Shown here in pieces: positions 27,221 through 35,599 of a DNA stretch of 52,388 bases; the first letter of the stretch is position 1; every line of letters begins with the position of its first letter. This DNA is from Treponema sp. (GTDB taxonomy: Bacteria > Spirochaetota > Spirochaetia > Treponematales > Treponemataceae): NCBI GenBank assembly GCA_012520945.1, contig JAAYNH010000032.1, forward strand, positions 1-52,388, in the 5' to 3' direction. Under the pieces are notes generated by a model that saw nothing but the letters and a program-made list of their open reading frames with translations, was not told the DNA's origin and did no database searches. The position numbers and the translations under genes are program-made.

Positions 27221-27532
27221 TTATTTAATTAAAAAATTGATTATAAGACAAGTTAAACTTGCAAGTGCTGCAACTGTGAGTAGTGATTTTTCAAACCATG
27301 CTAAAATAATGGCAATGATGCAACCACAGATAGCGGCAATTATGCTATATGTGCTGAAAAAAATGGCAGGAAAAGTCATGGCTCCTAAAACTGCATATGG
27401 AATGTAATATAAAAACGATTCGATAAACTGATTTGTGATTTTCTTTTTGAAAAGCACGAGAGGTATCATTCTGATAAGATATGTTACGCCTGCCATTACG
27501 GCAAGATATTTAAAAAAAACTAAAGTGTCCAT
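27221..27532 (-). CDS. azlD: AzlD-family branched-chain amino acid export subunit
   Basis: The 103-residue, four-segment membrane protein includes TYLIRMIPLVLFKKKI near the N-terminus, typical of AzlD. With AzlC it exports branched-chain amino acids and analogues. The ATG at 27532 is chosen because GAGGAG lies four bases before it; a TTG at 27544 has no such site. It starts 12 bases after azlC and its stop comes two bases after that of the convergent purD. Confidence 0.88.
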   Translation of the reverse strand: MDTLVFFKYLAVMAGVTYLIRMIPLVLFKKKITNQFIESFLYYIPYAVLGAMTFPAIFFSTYSIIAAICGCIIAIILAWFEKSLLTVAALASLTCLIINFLIK

Positions 27533-27544
27533 ATTTCTCCTCAA

Positions 27545-28282
27545 TTATATTTTTAGCTGATTTTTTCTCAAAGGTGCGATAATTGAAAATATTGTAGCAC
27601 TTACAACTGCACATATTATAATGACAAATCCGGAGGAAACTTTTTGTAGAAAAGGTAAAAAGTAAAAGCAACAGCTTAGTGTAACCGAAACTAAAATAAC
27701 GCCAAGCACGTTCTTGTTTTTTTTTGCAGTTGGCACAATTATGGCAATGAACATGGCATAAATAGCAATTCCTAAGGCATCTGTAATAATGGTAGGCAAA
27801 ATATTTCCTGCAATTGCACCGAATAAAGTACCTAAAACCCATCCAAAATAAGGTGTAATTATTAATCCGTAAAGGTAACGTCTTCCAAGTAATTGAGCAC
27901 GTCCGGACGCTACGGCAAAAATTTCATCTGTGTTTGCAAAGGATATTATGAGGCGGTGAAATGTTGTCATGGTGGAATCGAGTTTTTGTGAAAGCGAAAC
28001 GGACATGAGTGCATAACGCATATTAATGATTAGTTGTGATAGTGCAATTTCAACTAATGGATAACCACCGTACATGATTGGGACACCGGCGAGTTGACCG
28101 GCAGATGTAACATTTGCCATGGAAACTGCAACTGCTTGCCAAGGAAATAAACCTGTGTTTACTGCAAAAATCCCAAAAGCAAAGGCTACGGATACATAGC
28201 CAAGACAGATAGGCAAGCCGTCTTTTAAGCCTTGAGAAAACGAATTAATGGATTTATGGTTTTGTGTGCTAGCAAGATGCAT
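27545..28282 (-). CDS. azlC: AzlC-family branched-chain amino acid exporter
   Basis: The 245-residue membrane protein begins with a short cytoplasmic part (FSQGLKDGLPICLGYVSVAFAFG), the AzlC hallmark, followed by about six to eight membrane segments. SMANVTSAGQLAGVPIM is a second family motif. It forms the large subunit with AzlD. The ATG has no SD but sits seven bases after a -10 with a -35 at perfect spacing, suggesting a leaderless start. It is probably transcribed as azlCD. Confidence 0.9.
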   Translation of the reverse strand: MHLASTQNHKSINSFSQGLKDGLPICLGYVSVAFAFGIFAVNTGLFPWQAVAVSMANVTSAGQLAGVPIMYGGYPLVEIALSQLIINMRYALMSVSLSQKLDSTMTTFHRLIISFANTDEIFAVASGRAQLLGRRYLYGLIITPYFGWVLGTLFGAIAGNILPTIITDALGIAIYAMFIAIIVPTAKKNKNVLGVILVSVTLSCCFYFLPFLQKVSSGFVIIICAVVSATIFSIIAPLRKNQLKI

Positions 28283-28289
28283 ATACTAA

Positions 28290-28318
28290 AACATACTTGA
28301 AAAAATGTTCAAGGTCAA
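28290..28318 (-). promoter_or_regulatory. Promoter of azlCD, probably leaderless
   Basis: Minus strand: TTGACC, a 17-base spacer and TATGTT, then TTAGTAT (seven bases) and the ATG of azlC. No SD sequence. Confidence 0.62.
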
Positions 28319-28382
28319 GTAAAAAGTGTATGTATGATGTTTGTGGGCGTTTGTGTTAAAAAAAGAAAAATAAAATAAGGTT

Positions 28383-29060
28383 TTATTTTTGTGTATATTC
28401 TTTTACATAATGTAGATATGAATCGCGACTGATATTTTTTGCACCAAAGCGTGCCATATGGTCAGTATAAACTTGACTGTCAATAAGGCGGCCTCCATTT
28501 TCAAAAAAGCTTTGTGCAAATTTAACAAATACGGCTTTAGATGAATTGGCAACTTTTGAAAACATTGATTCACCGAAAAAAATTTTACCAAGCATTACGC
28601 CGTAAAAACCGCCAACAAGATGGTCATTTTGCCATGTTTCAAATGAATGTGCATAGCCTTTTTCATGAAGAATAGAATATGCTTCAATCATTTCATTGTG
28701 AATCCATGTGCTTTCTTGATCGGGACGAATAATATTTGCACAATTTTGCATAACTTTCTTAAAGCAAGCGTTTTGTGTAAAGGTAAGTTTGGTTTTGTCA
28801 ACAGTGGATAATTTGTCATTAGTTTTCAAAAATCGCTTTAGGCTTTTAGGTATGTGTAAGTCTTGTGGAAAAAGAACAAAACGCGGGTTAGGACTCCACC
28901 AAGTAATTTGTTCATCAGCATTATACCAAGGAAAAACTCCTTGTAAATATGCGGAAAGCAAAAAACCCGGAGATAAGTTGCCTCCCACTGCAACAATTCC
29001 ACTTGAAGTAAACTGAGGAAATTTGACAAATTGAGTTTCGTCAAGATAAGTAAATTCCAT
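28383..29060 (-). CDS. aat: Leucyl/phenylalanyl-tRNA-protein transferase
   Basis: The 225-residue Aat adds Leu or Phe from tRNA to the N-terminal Arg or Lys of proteins, creating N-degrons for ClpS-ClpAP. Typical segments are GGNLSPGFLLSAYLQGVFPWY near residues 25-47, ITWWSPNPRFVLFP, HSFETWQNDHLVGGFYGVMLGKIFFGESMF, and LIDSQVYTDHMARFGA. The SD AAGG is close to the ATG. It follows clpA by 17 bases, so clpS-clpA-aat form one transcription unit. Confidence 0.96.
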   Translation of the reverse strand: MEFTYLDETQFVKFPQFTSSGIVAVGGNLSPGFLLSAYLQGVFPWYNADEQITWWSPNPRFVLFPQDLHIPKSLKRFLKTNDKLSTVDKTKLTFTQNACFKKVMQNCANIIRPDQESTWIHNEMIEAYSILHEKGYAHSFETWQNDHLVGGFYGVMLGKIFFGESMFSKVANSSKAVFVKFAQSFFENGGRLIDSQVYTDHMARFGAKNISRDSYLHYVKEYTQK

Positions 29061-29077
29061 ACCTTAATCTAAATTAA

Positions 29078-31420
29078 TCAGTGAAATTCAAAGCAGATTT
29101 TGTCATCTTTAACAATTGCTTTTGCTTTGCCACCTTTATGTAATTTGCCAAACAGAACTTCATCAACTAGAGGTGCACTAATGTGTTCCTCAACTGTTCG
29201 AGAAATGTTGCGTGCTCCAAATTCTTGACTATATCCGATTTTTGCTAAAAAGCTAAGTGCTTCATCGCTTGCTTTTAATTCAATTTTCTTTTCTTTTAAT
29301 TGCGCATTGAGTTTTGAAATTTCTTTTTGCACAATGTTTTTCATGATGTCTTGCGGTAAATGTGCAAAAGGTATGATTCCGTCGAGACGATTTCTGAATT
29401 CCGGGGTGAATTGTTTTTCAACGGCTTCAAAAATGGCACTGTCACTTTGTAAACGATTACCAAAACCAATTAAAGGTTTTGAAATATCTCTTGCACCGGC
29501 GTTGCTTGTCATAATGATAATGCAGTTTTTAAAATCTGCAGTGCGTCCTTGGTTGTCTGTAAGACTAGCATAATCCATTACTTGCAATAAAATATTATAG
29601 ATGTCACTGTGGGCTTTTTCAATTTCATCAAAGAGTAAAACAGCGTGACTTTCTTTTCGGACAGCATCGGTAAGAAGGCCACCTTCTTCAAAGCCCACAT
29701 AGCCCGGAGGCGAGCCAATCAAACGACTAACCGTATGCTTTTCTTGATATTCGCTCATGTCAAAACGATGTAATTTTATGCCTAACTCTTGCGAAAGTGT
29801 GCGAGCTAGTTCAGTTTTGCCAACACCTGTAGGTCCTGCAAATAAAAAAGTAGCTACCGGTTTGGTGTTAATTCTAAAACCTGCACGGCTACGTTTGATA
29901 GATTTTGTAACTTTTTCTATTGCATTGTCTTGGCCGAAAATTTGACTTTTTAAGGCAGATTCTAAGTTACGTAATTTATCTGTTTCACTACCACTAACAG
30001 TACGCACAGGAATGCGAGCCATTTTTGCAGTAATTTTTTCAATTATTTGTGTGTTAACACTAGGAGTCTTTGTATGATTTTTGAAAGATGATTTATAGTT
30101 TAATTTTGTCCATGCACCTGCTTCATCTATTATGTCTATGGCTTTATCAGGCAATCTTCTGTCTGTCATGTATAAAACAGATAAGTCCACTGCAGCCTTT
30201 AATGCTCCATTTGTGAATTTAACGCCATGAAAATTTTCATATTTATGACGCAAGCCTTTGAGTATCTTTATGGTGTCGTCAACGGACGGTTCTGAAATGT
30301 CAATTTTTTGAAACCGTCTAGCTAAGGCTCTGTCTTTTTCAAAAAATTTAGAATATTCTGAAAAAGTTGTGGAACCGATGCATCTTAATTTTCCACTGTT
30401 TAAAATGGGTTTGAGCAAATTGCTTGCGTCATTTGTACCGGCATTTGTTGCTCCTGCTCCTACAATCGTATGAATTTCGTCAATAAATAAAATGGCATTT
30501 TCTTTTTTCAGTAATTCATCTGAAAGCTTCTTGATTCTTTCTTCAAAGTCGCCACGAAATTTTGTTCCGGCTAAAAGGGCTGTCATATCAAGAGAATAAA
30601 TTTGTGCATCGTGCAGAAATTCAGGCACTTCTTTTGCAATAATTTTTTGTGCAAGTCCTTCTGTTATGGCCGTTTTTCCTACACCCGCATCTCCAACATG
30701 AATTGGATTATTTTTTGTGCGTCGACACAATACTTGAACAGTTCTTTCTATTTCTTCATTTCTACCAATGAGAACTTCAAGCTGTCCGTTAGTAGCTTTT
30801 TCCGTCAAATCAACACAAAAACGTGCAATAGCGGATTTTTCAGAGTTTGGTAAGGGTGAAGAGTTTGTTCGAATTTTTCTTTTTTGGCTTAAGTCTTCAG
30901 AGTTTGTTATGTTTTTTTCTTCATTTTGAGAATCATCATAATAATCTTCAACAGAATCTATTAATCGCAAAAAATTCGCTTCAATTTCATTTGGTTTTTC
31001 TTCAGGAAAACTAATAGCTTCTAAAAGGCGTAATCGATTTAAACCGCTTTTTTTAAGAAAATATGAACAGTGATTATCTTTTTGATCAAATAAACTAACT
31101 AAAATATCTGTCAAAGCAACTTGTTTTTTGTCACATGAAATGCAATGCAAAACGGCACGTTCGATTAGTGTGGAAAAACCAAGTGTTTGGATAGGTTCAA
31201 CTTCTTTATCCATAGTATATAATGTATTTTGAAAAAAATCAGTCAGTTGATTTTTTAAATATTGTGTATTTGAACCGCATTCAGCTAAAAGTAATTCAAT
31301 TTTAGGAATATCTAATGCTGTTTTCAAAATATGTTCAGGTGTGAGAAATTCGTGTTTTGCTTTTCTAGCTTCATTAATTGCATTGTCTAATACATATTGA
31401 AGATCTTTACTTATTTTCAA
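29078..31420 (-). CDS. clpA: ClpA, AAA+ unfoldase of the ClpAP protease
   Basis: The 780-residue protein carries an N-terminal Clp_N repeat domain (about 1-150), then two AAA+ modules. Walker A motifs are GDAGVGKTAI and GPTGVGKTEL; Walker B motifs are AILFIDEIHTIVGAG and VLLFDEIEKAH. The second module has the ClpP-docking loop around LIGFGNR (an IGF tripeptide), so it should partner ClpP. A TTG start follows the clpS TAG immediately, pointing to translational coupling. Co-location with clpS favours ClpA over ClpC or ClpB; the middle coiled coil of ClpB is absent. Confidence 0.95.
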   Translation of the reverse strand: MKISKDLQYVLDNAINEARKAKHEFLTPEHILKTALDIPKIELLLAECGSNTQYLKNQLTDFFQNTLYTMDKEVEPIQTLGFSTLIERAVLHCISCDKKQVALTDILVSLFDQKDNHCSYFLKKSGLNRLRLLEAISFPEEKPNEIEANFLRLIDSVEDYYDDSQNEEKNITNSEDLSQKRKIRTNSSPLPNSEKSAIARFCVDLTEKATNGQLEVLIGRNEEIERTVQVLCRRTKNNPIHVGDAGVGKTAITEGLAQKIIAKEVPEFLHDAQIYSLDMTALLAGTKFRGDFEERIKKLSDELLKKENAILFIDEIHTIVGAGATNAGTNDASNLLKPILNSGKLRCIGSTTFSEYSKFFEKDRALARRFQKIDISEPSVDDTIKILKGLRHKYENFHGVKFTNGALKAAVDLSVLYMTDRRLPDKAIDIIDEAGAWTKLNYKSSFKNHTKTPSVNTQIIEKITAKMARIPVRTVSGSETDKLRNLESALKSQIFGQDNAIEKVTKSIKRSRAGFRINTKPVATFLFAGPTGVGKTELARTLSQELGIKLHRFDMSEYQEKHTVSRLIGSPPGYVGFEEGGLLTDAVRKESHAVLLFDEIEKAHSDIYNILLQVMDYASLTDNQGRTADFKNCIIIMTSNAGARDISKPLIGFGNRLQSDSAIFEAVEKQFTPEFRNRLDGIIPFAHLPQDIMKNIVQKEISKLNAQLKEKKIELKASDEALSFLAKIGYSQEFGARNISRTVEEHISAPLVDEVLFGKLHKGGKAKAIVKDDKICFEFH

Positions 31421-31729
31421 CTAAACTTGTTCCATTTTGCATTGCAAAGGAAATCCGTTTGTCCTTGCATTGCTAATTGTCATGGCAGCTTTTGTTGCCG
31501 CAATATCATAAGGATATGCTCCAATGACTGCAGAACCTTTTTGATGCACAGTTTCCATCAAGAGTTCTGCTTCTTGTTTGTTTTTATGAAAAATGGACAT
31601 TAATATATGTACGACAAATTCTTTTGTGGTGAAGTCATCATTTAAAAAAATGACTTGATACTGAGGAGGTTCGAAAATGTCTTCATCAATACTTGTGTTT
31701 GTATTGTTTTGGTTTTGCGTCCATTCCAT
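31421..31729 (-). CDS. clpS: ClpS, N-degron adaptor of ClpA
   Basis: The 102-residue adaptor has a flexible N-terminus and the ClpS core beginning YQVIFLNDDFTTKEFVVHIL. The NDD stretch and the hydrophobic pocket residues that bind Leu, Phe, Tyr and Trp N-termini are present. The SD AAGGGA precedes the ATG. It heads the clpS-clpA-aat unit. Confidence 0.96.
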   Translation of the reverse strand: MEWTQNQNNTNTSIDEDIFEPPQYQVIFLNDDFTTKEFVVHILMSIFHKNKQEAELLMETVHQKGSAVIGAYPYDIAATKAAMTISNARTNGFPLQCKMEQV

Positions 31730-31747
31730 AAATATATCCCTTTAATT

Positions 31748-31776
31748 AGTATAACACTTTTAGTGTAAATTATCAA
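31748..31776 (-). promoter_or_regulatory. Promoter of clpS-clpA-aat with a short inverted repeat
   Basis: Minus strand: TTGATA, a 17-base spacer and TATACT. The spacer contains ACACT-AAA-AGTGT, five-base arms just upstream of the -10, a possible operator. Confidence 0.65.
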
Positions 31777-31806
31777 ATTTTTAATTTTTAGTAAATTTAT
31801 TTTTGC

Positions 31807-31842
31807 AAAAAAAAACCACTCTTTTACTGTGAAAAAAGTGGC
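31807..31842 (-). terminator. Terminator of the small membrane protein gene
   Basis: Minus strand: CCACT / AGTGG at the base, extended by T-A pairs, followed by nine T residues. Confidence 0.8.
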
Positions 31843-31864
31843 TTCTTATATCGAAAAGATAAGA

Positions 31865-32044
31865 TTAAAAAGTTTTTGTCAAAAATATAATTAAACCTGC
31901 ACCACCAGCACCAAAAATTACAGCACGAAGAATTGTCCAAGTTACACCAAGCCATAAAGGTAGTTTTTCAACGGAAAATCTGGAGTCAGCACTTGATGTT
32001 TCTTTTTTTACGGTTTGTTTTTTAACACTTTCTTTTGTAGCCAT
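31865..32044 (-). CDS. Small single-span membrane protein, unknown
   Basis: The 59-residue protein starts at the ATG at 32044 with a perfect AGGAGG; a longer frame upstream would run through the promoter. It has a basic, Lys/Thr/Ser-rich N-terminal half and one membrane helix near residues 33-55 (TILRAVIFGAGGAGLIIFLTKTF). Its size and layout resemble small secretion or division components, but no family signature is seen. It has an excellent promoter of its own and a terminator, so it is expected to be strongly expressed. Confidence 0.8.
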   Translation of the reverse strand: MATKESVKKQTVKKETSSADSRFSVEKLPLWLGVTWTILRAVIFGAGGAGLIIFLTKTF

Positions 32045-32068
32045 GAAATCCTCCTGAAAGATAACTAA

Positions 32069-32097
32069 ATTATACGACAGAAAAAATGGTTTGTCAA
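32069..32097 (-). promoter_or_regulatory. Consensus promoter of the small membrane protein gene
   Basis: Minus strand: perfect TTGACA, a 17-base spacer and perfect TATAAT, the best sigma70 match in the window. Confidence 0.85.
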
Positions 32098-32117
32098 TAA
32101 CACGGAATATACCTATT

Positions 32118-33548
32118 TTAAAGTTTATCAATTAACATGGAACATTTTCCTGAAGGAATGGGTAAAGTTTTCTTTTTATCTCCTAAAATATTAATTGTAA
32201 AATAGTAAAGTTTTTCGCTTTCCATTTGAATTTCCCAGCCTCGATTGCTTTTATTGGAAAGAATTGTAATCATGTTTCGTTTTAAACTTAAGTTTTCAAT
32301 GCCCATAATTTCAAGGTTTGGAATGGTCCAGTCAACTGTTTTTCGCGGTAAACTAATGGCTAAGCCAATAACATTTTCAATCATGAGTGCAATTGTTGAA
32401 AGTCCGGCATATGTTACACAACGATTTCGCGGAAAACTAGGGTCTTTTGACATAACTGCAGCTCCTTCCTTTCCGGGAAGATATGCTTCGTAAAGATCGC
32501 CTTTTGAGTGAGAGCCACCGGGAAACATTCCTTCAAGCATATAATATAAGTGACGAATAGCACATTCGCGAGCTAAGTCCCAGCGTTGATAACGTTCTAA
32601 GCCTTTGATAACCATGAAGTTAAAAGGTGGTAAAACACTACCGCGAAAACCTTCGCCGTTCATTGTGAAGTTTTTATCATCAGCAGATAGCGTAGGGAAC
32701 GGATGTTCTGTACCGAAAGTGGCAGGGTTACTCAAGTGTGCAATGAGTAAGTCTGCTTTGTCAGCATTTGGAATGTCTGCAAGTAGAGGCCAAAAGCCTG
32801 CAATGGTTTTATGAGGTAGTTGGTTTTCTTTTGCGTCTAAATCATGATAAAAACCGGTTTCTCCGTTCCACATTAATGAATTAATGCGTGTTTTCAAAGA
32901 AAAGTACATACGTTTATATTGGAAACTTAAGTCTTTATCATTTAAAATGTCACCAAGTTGAGACATATACAAAGCATGGATGGCTAAAGCAGAGTTAAAA
33001 TCAACGGGATAAGCGGTTTTGTTTCGTGGGGAGTTAAACATTGTGCTTGAGCTTGTAGGAGCGGAATATAAACCGTTTTCTTTTTTATAATTTTCTTCAA
33101 TCCAATTCGTATATTTTTGTAGCGTTGGCATAATTTCCTTAACGCGACGTTTGTTTGCAGATTTATGATAAAGATTAAATTCCGCCCAAGCGAAAAGCGG
33201 TAAACCGATTCCGTCGGGATTGTCTTCTGTTAAAATGGGTTTGCCTTTTTTTGTTTCGTATTTCCAACGGATAGCACCGCTTGCTTCTTGTTTTGAATAA
33301 AAATAATCCAAATTTTGATTTGCAGGAAAATTTCTATTTGAATAAACCAAAAAGAAAGATGAGAAAATTGATTCAAACTGGTCAATAACTAAAGATTTAT
33401 CTTGCGGATAAATAAAAAGACCATCAGGGTTTTGTTCGCCTGTTTTTGCGTCCAACCAAAAATCTGAAAGCCAAGTCCACGTTTTGTCATATATGTCAAC
33501 AAAATCTTGGTCGTAAAAATGGATTTTTGGAAAATCTCGTTTATTCAC
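32118..33548 (-). CDS. GH63/GH37-like alpha/alpha-barrel glycoside hydrolase
   Basis: The 476-residue protein has no signal peptide. Repeated helical hairpins and motifs such as QFESIFSSFFLVYSN, DNPDGIGLPLFAWAEF, YPVDFNSALAIHALYM, MWNGETGFYHDLD and GEGFRGSVLPPFNFMVIKGL fit the (alpha/alpha)6 barrel shared by GH63 glucosidases, GH37 trehalases and mannosylglycerate-type hydrolases. The last motif probably carries an active-site acid. The GTG start has AGAGGA four bases upstream. The substrate cannot be fixed from sequence; an alpha-glucosidic oligosaccharide is likely. It overlaps the promoter of the downstream gene. Confidence 0.75.
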   Translation of the reverse strand: MNKRDFPKIHFYDQDFVDIYDKTWTWLSDFWLDAKTGEQNPDGLFIYPQDKSLVIDQFESIFSSFFLVYSNRNFPANQNLDYFYSKQEASGAIRWKYETKKGKPILTEDNPDGIGLPLFAWAEFNLYHKSANKRRVKEIMPTLQKYTNWIEENYKKENGLYSAPTSSSTMFNSPRNKTAYPVDFNSALAIHALYMSQLGDILNDKDLSFQYKRMYFSLKTRINSLMWNGETGFYHDLDAKENQLPHKTIAGFWPLLADIPNADKADLLIAHLSNPATFGTEHPFPTLSADDKNFTMNGEGFRGSVLPPFNFMVIKGLERYQRWDLARECAIRHLYYMLEGMFPGGSHSKGDLYEAYLPGKEGAAVMSKDPSFPRNRCVTYAGLSTIALMIENVIGLAISLPRKTVDWTIPNLEIMGIENLSLKRNMITILSNKSNRGWEIQMESEKLYYFTINILGDKKKTLPIPSGKCSMLIDKL

Positions 33549-33678
33549 TTGTTCCTCTTGTAGATTTATAATGTTCCAGCTTAAAGTATATCATAAATTC
33601 TGAAAAAAAGAAATAATTTTTTTTAAAATTAGTTAAAAAATTAAAGAAAATGTTACGGTTTTATACGTTATTTTATAT

Positions 33679-35544
33679 TTAGTTTGAAGTTTCTGAAAAT
33701 TCTGCATCATCTGTTAGGTTTGAAGAGACAGAGGAGTTTTCATTTTCGGAAACAGGATTTATTTGTTTTTCGTTTGTGTTAACTTCGGATGATTGATTTT
33801 CAGTTTTAGGTTCGGGAACAACAGGTTGTGTTTTGTAAAATAAACGAACAATTTCTTTCGTTTCTTTATGACGTTGTTTTAAAAGCAAAGTTTTAGTTTT
33901 TGCATCATAAACATAACCGGAAGAATTATATGTTTCAAAACGTGGGTCGGTACGGAATTGTATGCCATATATTTCAATGGAAGAAAAAGGTTCAATTCCG
34001 TTAATTATCATATGATGATTTGCTCCTCTAGGGAATGTTGAAACAATTGTAATGGTGCCTTCAGAGTCAACGCTTGTTGAAACATCTTGAGCAATTGTCC
34101 ATGCATGGATTGTATTTCCTTTGGGTTTTAGTACAATTTGATGAGGTATATAATTGCTTTCACAAAGTAAAGTGTAAATATTGCTCAAAGTAGTTAAGTC
34201 AGGTTGTTTTTCTAGTTGCAAATGTGATGTTGCAAGCATTTTTCCGGCAGAGATATATGTTGAGTTTTTTGAAATTTCACCATAATTTATAAGAGCAACA
34301 GCGGCTTTGATGGCATTTGTTATGTAAATTGCAGTATTATCCTGTTGAATTACTAAAATTTCGTCTTGCATTGAGCAGGATTTTTCTATTGTAGTTAAAC
34401 AATTAGGTAAAATAGGAGTAAGTTTATTTGCAAGATTGGGGGATTTTTTGTAAATTTTACAATACGTATATAAAATGCCGATAGCTTTTTCTAAAGAAAA
34501 TTTATAATTTGGATTGTTTTGCAAAACGGCATTTGGCAAATTTAATATGGAGTGAGCAACCTCTGTTTTTTGGCGTTCAATAAATGGAGAAATGTTATCA
34601 TCTTCAAAAATGTCTAAACTATGTGTTGAAAGAGCATGATTAATTTTGTAAATCATATTTTCATTATACATAATATAACTACTGTTCATCGCCGCTAAGT
34701 TATTTAATTGCGGTGCCGTTAAATATGTACGTCTTGTGCCGTTTTTAAATGATTGTGGAATATTATTTATTGCTTCAATATATTTTCCTTGTAAAGCCAT
34801 TTCTGCAATATATGCTGTAACTGCAATTTCATCCGCTGAATCAGGGAACGGAGTAAAAGCATTAAGAATATTATTTTTTGTTTGTTTAACGACAGCATTA
34901 AACAGTTCATTTTGATCTGCACGTAAAGGAGCTAAAGAGGCAAAGCTAAATGCTTCTACCGGATTATATGAAGAATATGTGGCTGAAAGTTGTTTTGGCA
35001 TAAAATAAATTCTGTTAGCGGAAATTTTTGGTCCGGCTAGCATAGTTTGCAAGTTTTTTGATTGTAAAATGGCTCGTTTTTCAGATAAATCAGTAATGGA
35101 AAAACTTCCGGAGTAACTGTACGGAATACTAAGTTTGGATGATTGTGAATTAAGTTTTGCAAAGACGGAATAGCTTGGATTTTCTTTATCTGTGCTTTCA
35201 AAAATTAAAGAAATATCTTCAGAAAAAAACAATTCAATGGAATTTTCGGAAATTTGATGCCAATTTAAGAAAATCAGGTCTTGTATTTTTCCGTTAGAAT
35301 GAGTAATTTCTATATGATCGTTTTTATCTGAAAAAAATGTTATTCCGTTAAAAGAAACTTGAAAGCCGTTTGTGTAAGGAAGTTTTGCATCTGTGGCTTT
35401 ATTATGAGAAACGGTTAAACGCATGGAACCGAAATTTTTAGAAATTACTGCACGATTTCTAAATTGCAATGCAAAAATGCCGAAAATAATAATAACGTAA
35501 AGAAGTGCAAGACCAAAAAACTTGCGAATAGGATGTTGTGCCAT
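33679..35544 (-). CDS. Large membrane-anchored protein of unknown function
   Basis: The 621-residue protein has one N-terminal membrane segment (residues 9-27, FFGLALLYVIIIFGIFALQF) and a long exported or periplasmic remainder: a beta-rich first third, a helical middle (residues about 200-420), another beta domain, and a low-complexity Ser/Asn/Glu tail from about residue 575. No family is recognised. Its coupling to a divergent TPR lipoprotein gene over 55 bases suggests an envelope role. No SD precedes the ATG. Confidence 0.8.
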   Translation of the reverse strand: MAQHPIRKFFGLALLYVIIIFGIFALQFRNRAVISKNFGSMRLTVSHNKATDAKLPYTNGFQVSFNGITFFSDKNDHIEITHSNGKIQDLIFLNWHQISENSIELFFSEDISLIFESTDKENPSYSVFAKLNSQSSKLSIPYSYSGSFSITDLSEKRAILQSKNLQTMLAGPKISANRIYFMPKQLSATYSSYNPVEAFSFASLAPLRADQNELFNAVVKQTKNNILNAFTPFPDSADEIAVTAYIAEMALQGKYIEAINNIPQSFKNGTRRTYLTAPQLNNLAAMNSSYIMYNENMIYKINHALSTHSLDIFEDDNISPFIERQKTEVAHSILNLPNAVLQNNPNYKFSLEKAIGILYTYCKIYKKSPNLANKLTPILPNCLTTIEKSCSMQDEILVIQQDNTAIYITNAIKAAVALINYGEISKNSTYISAGKMLATSHLQLEKQPDLTTLSNIYTLLCESNYIPHQIVLKPKGNTIHAWTIAQDVSTSVDSEGTITIVSTFPRGANHHMIINGIEPFSSIEIYGIQFRTDPRFETYNSSGYVYDAKTKTLLLKQRHKETKEIVRLFYKTQPVVPEPKTENQSSEVNTNEKQINPVSENENSSVSSNLTDDAEFSETSN

Positions 35545-35553
35545 TTGCTTTAT

Positions 35554-35582
35554 AGTTTACTAAAACAAAGAAAATGTGGCAA
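35554..35582 (-). promoter_or_regulatory. Candidate promoter, near-leaderless
   Basis: Minus strand: TTGCCA, a 17-base spacer and TAAACT; nine bases separate the -10 from the ATG at 35544, so the leader would be about two bases. The -10 is weak. Confidence 0.4.
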
Positions 35583-35599
35583 TAGTTTAAGAGGATTGT

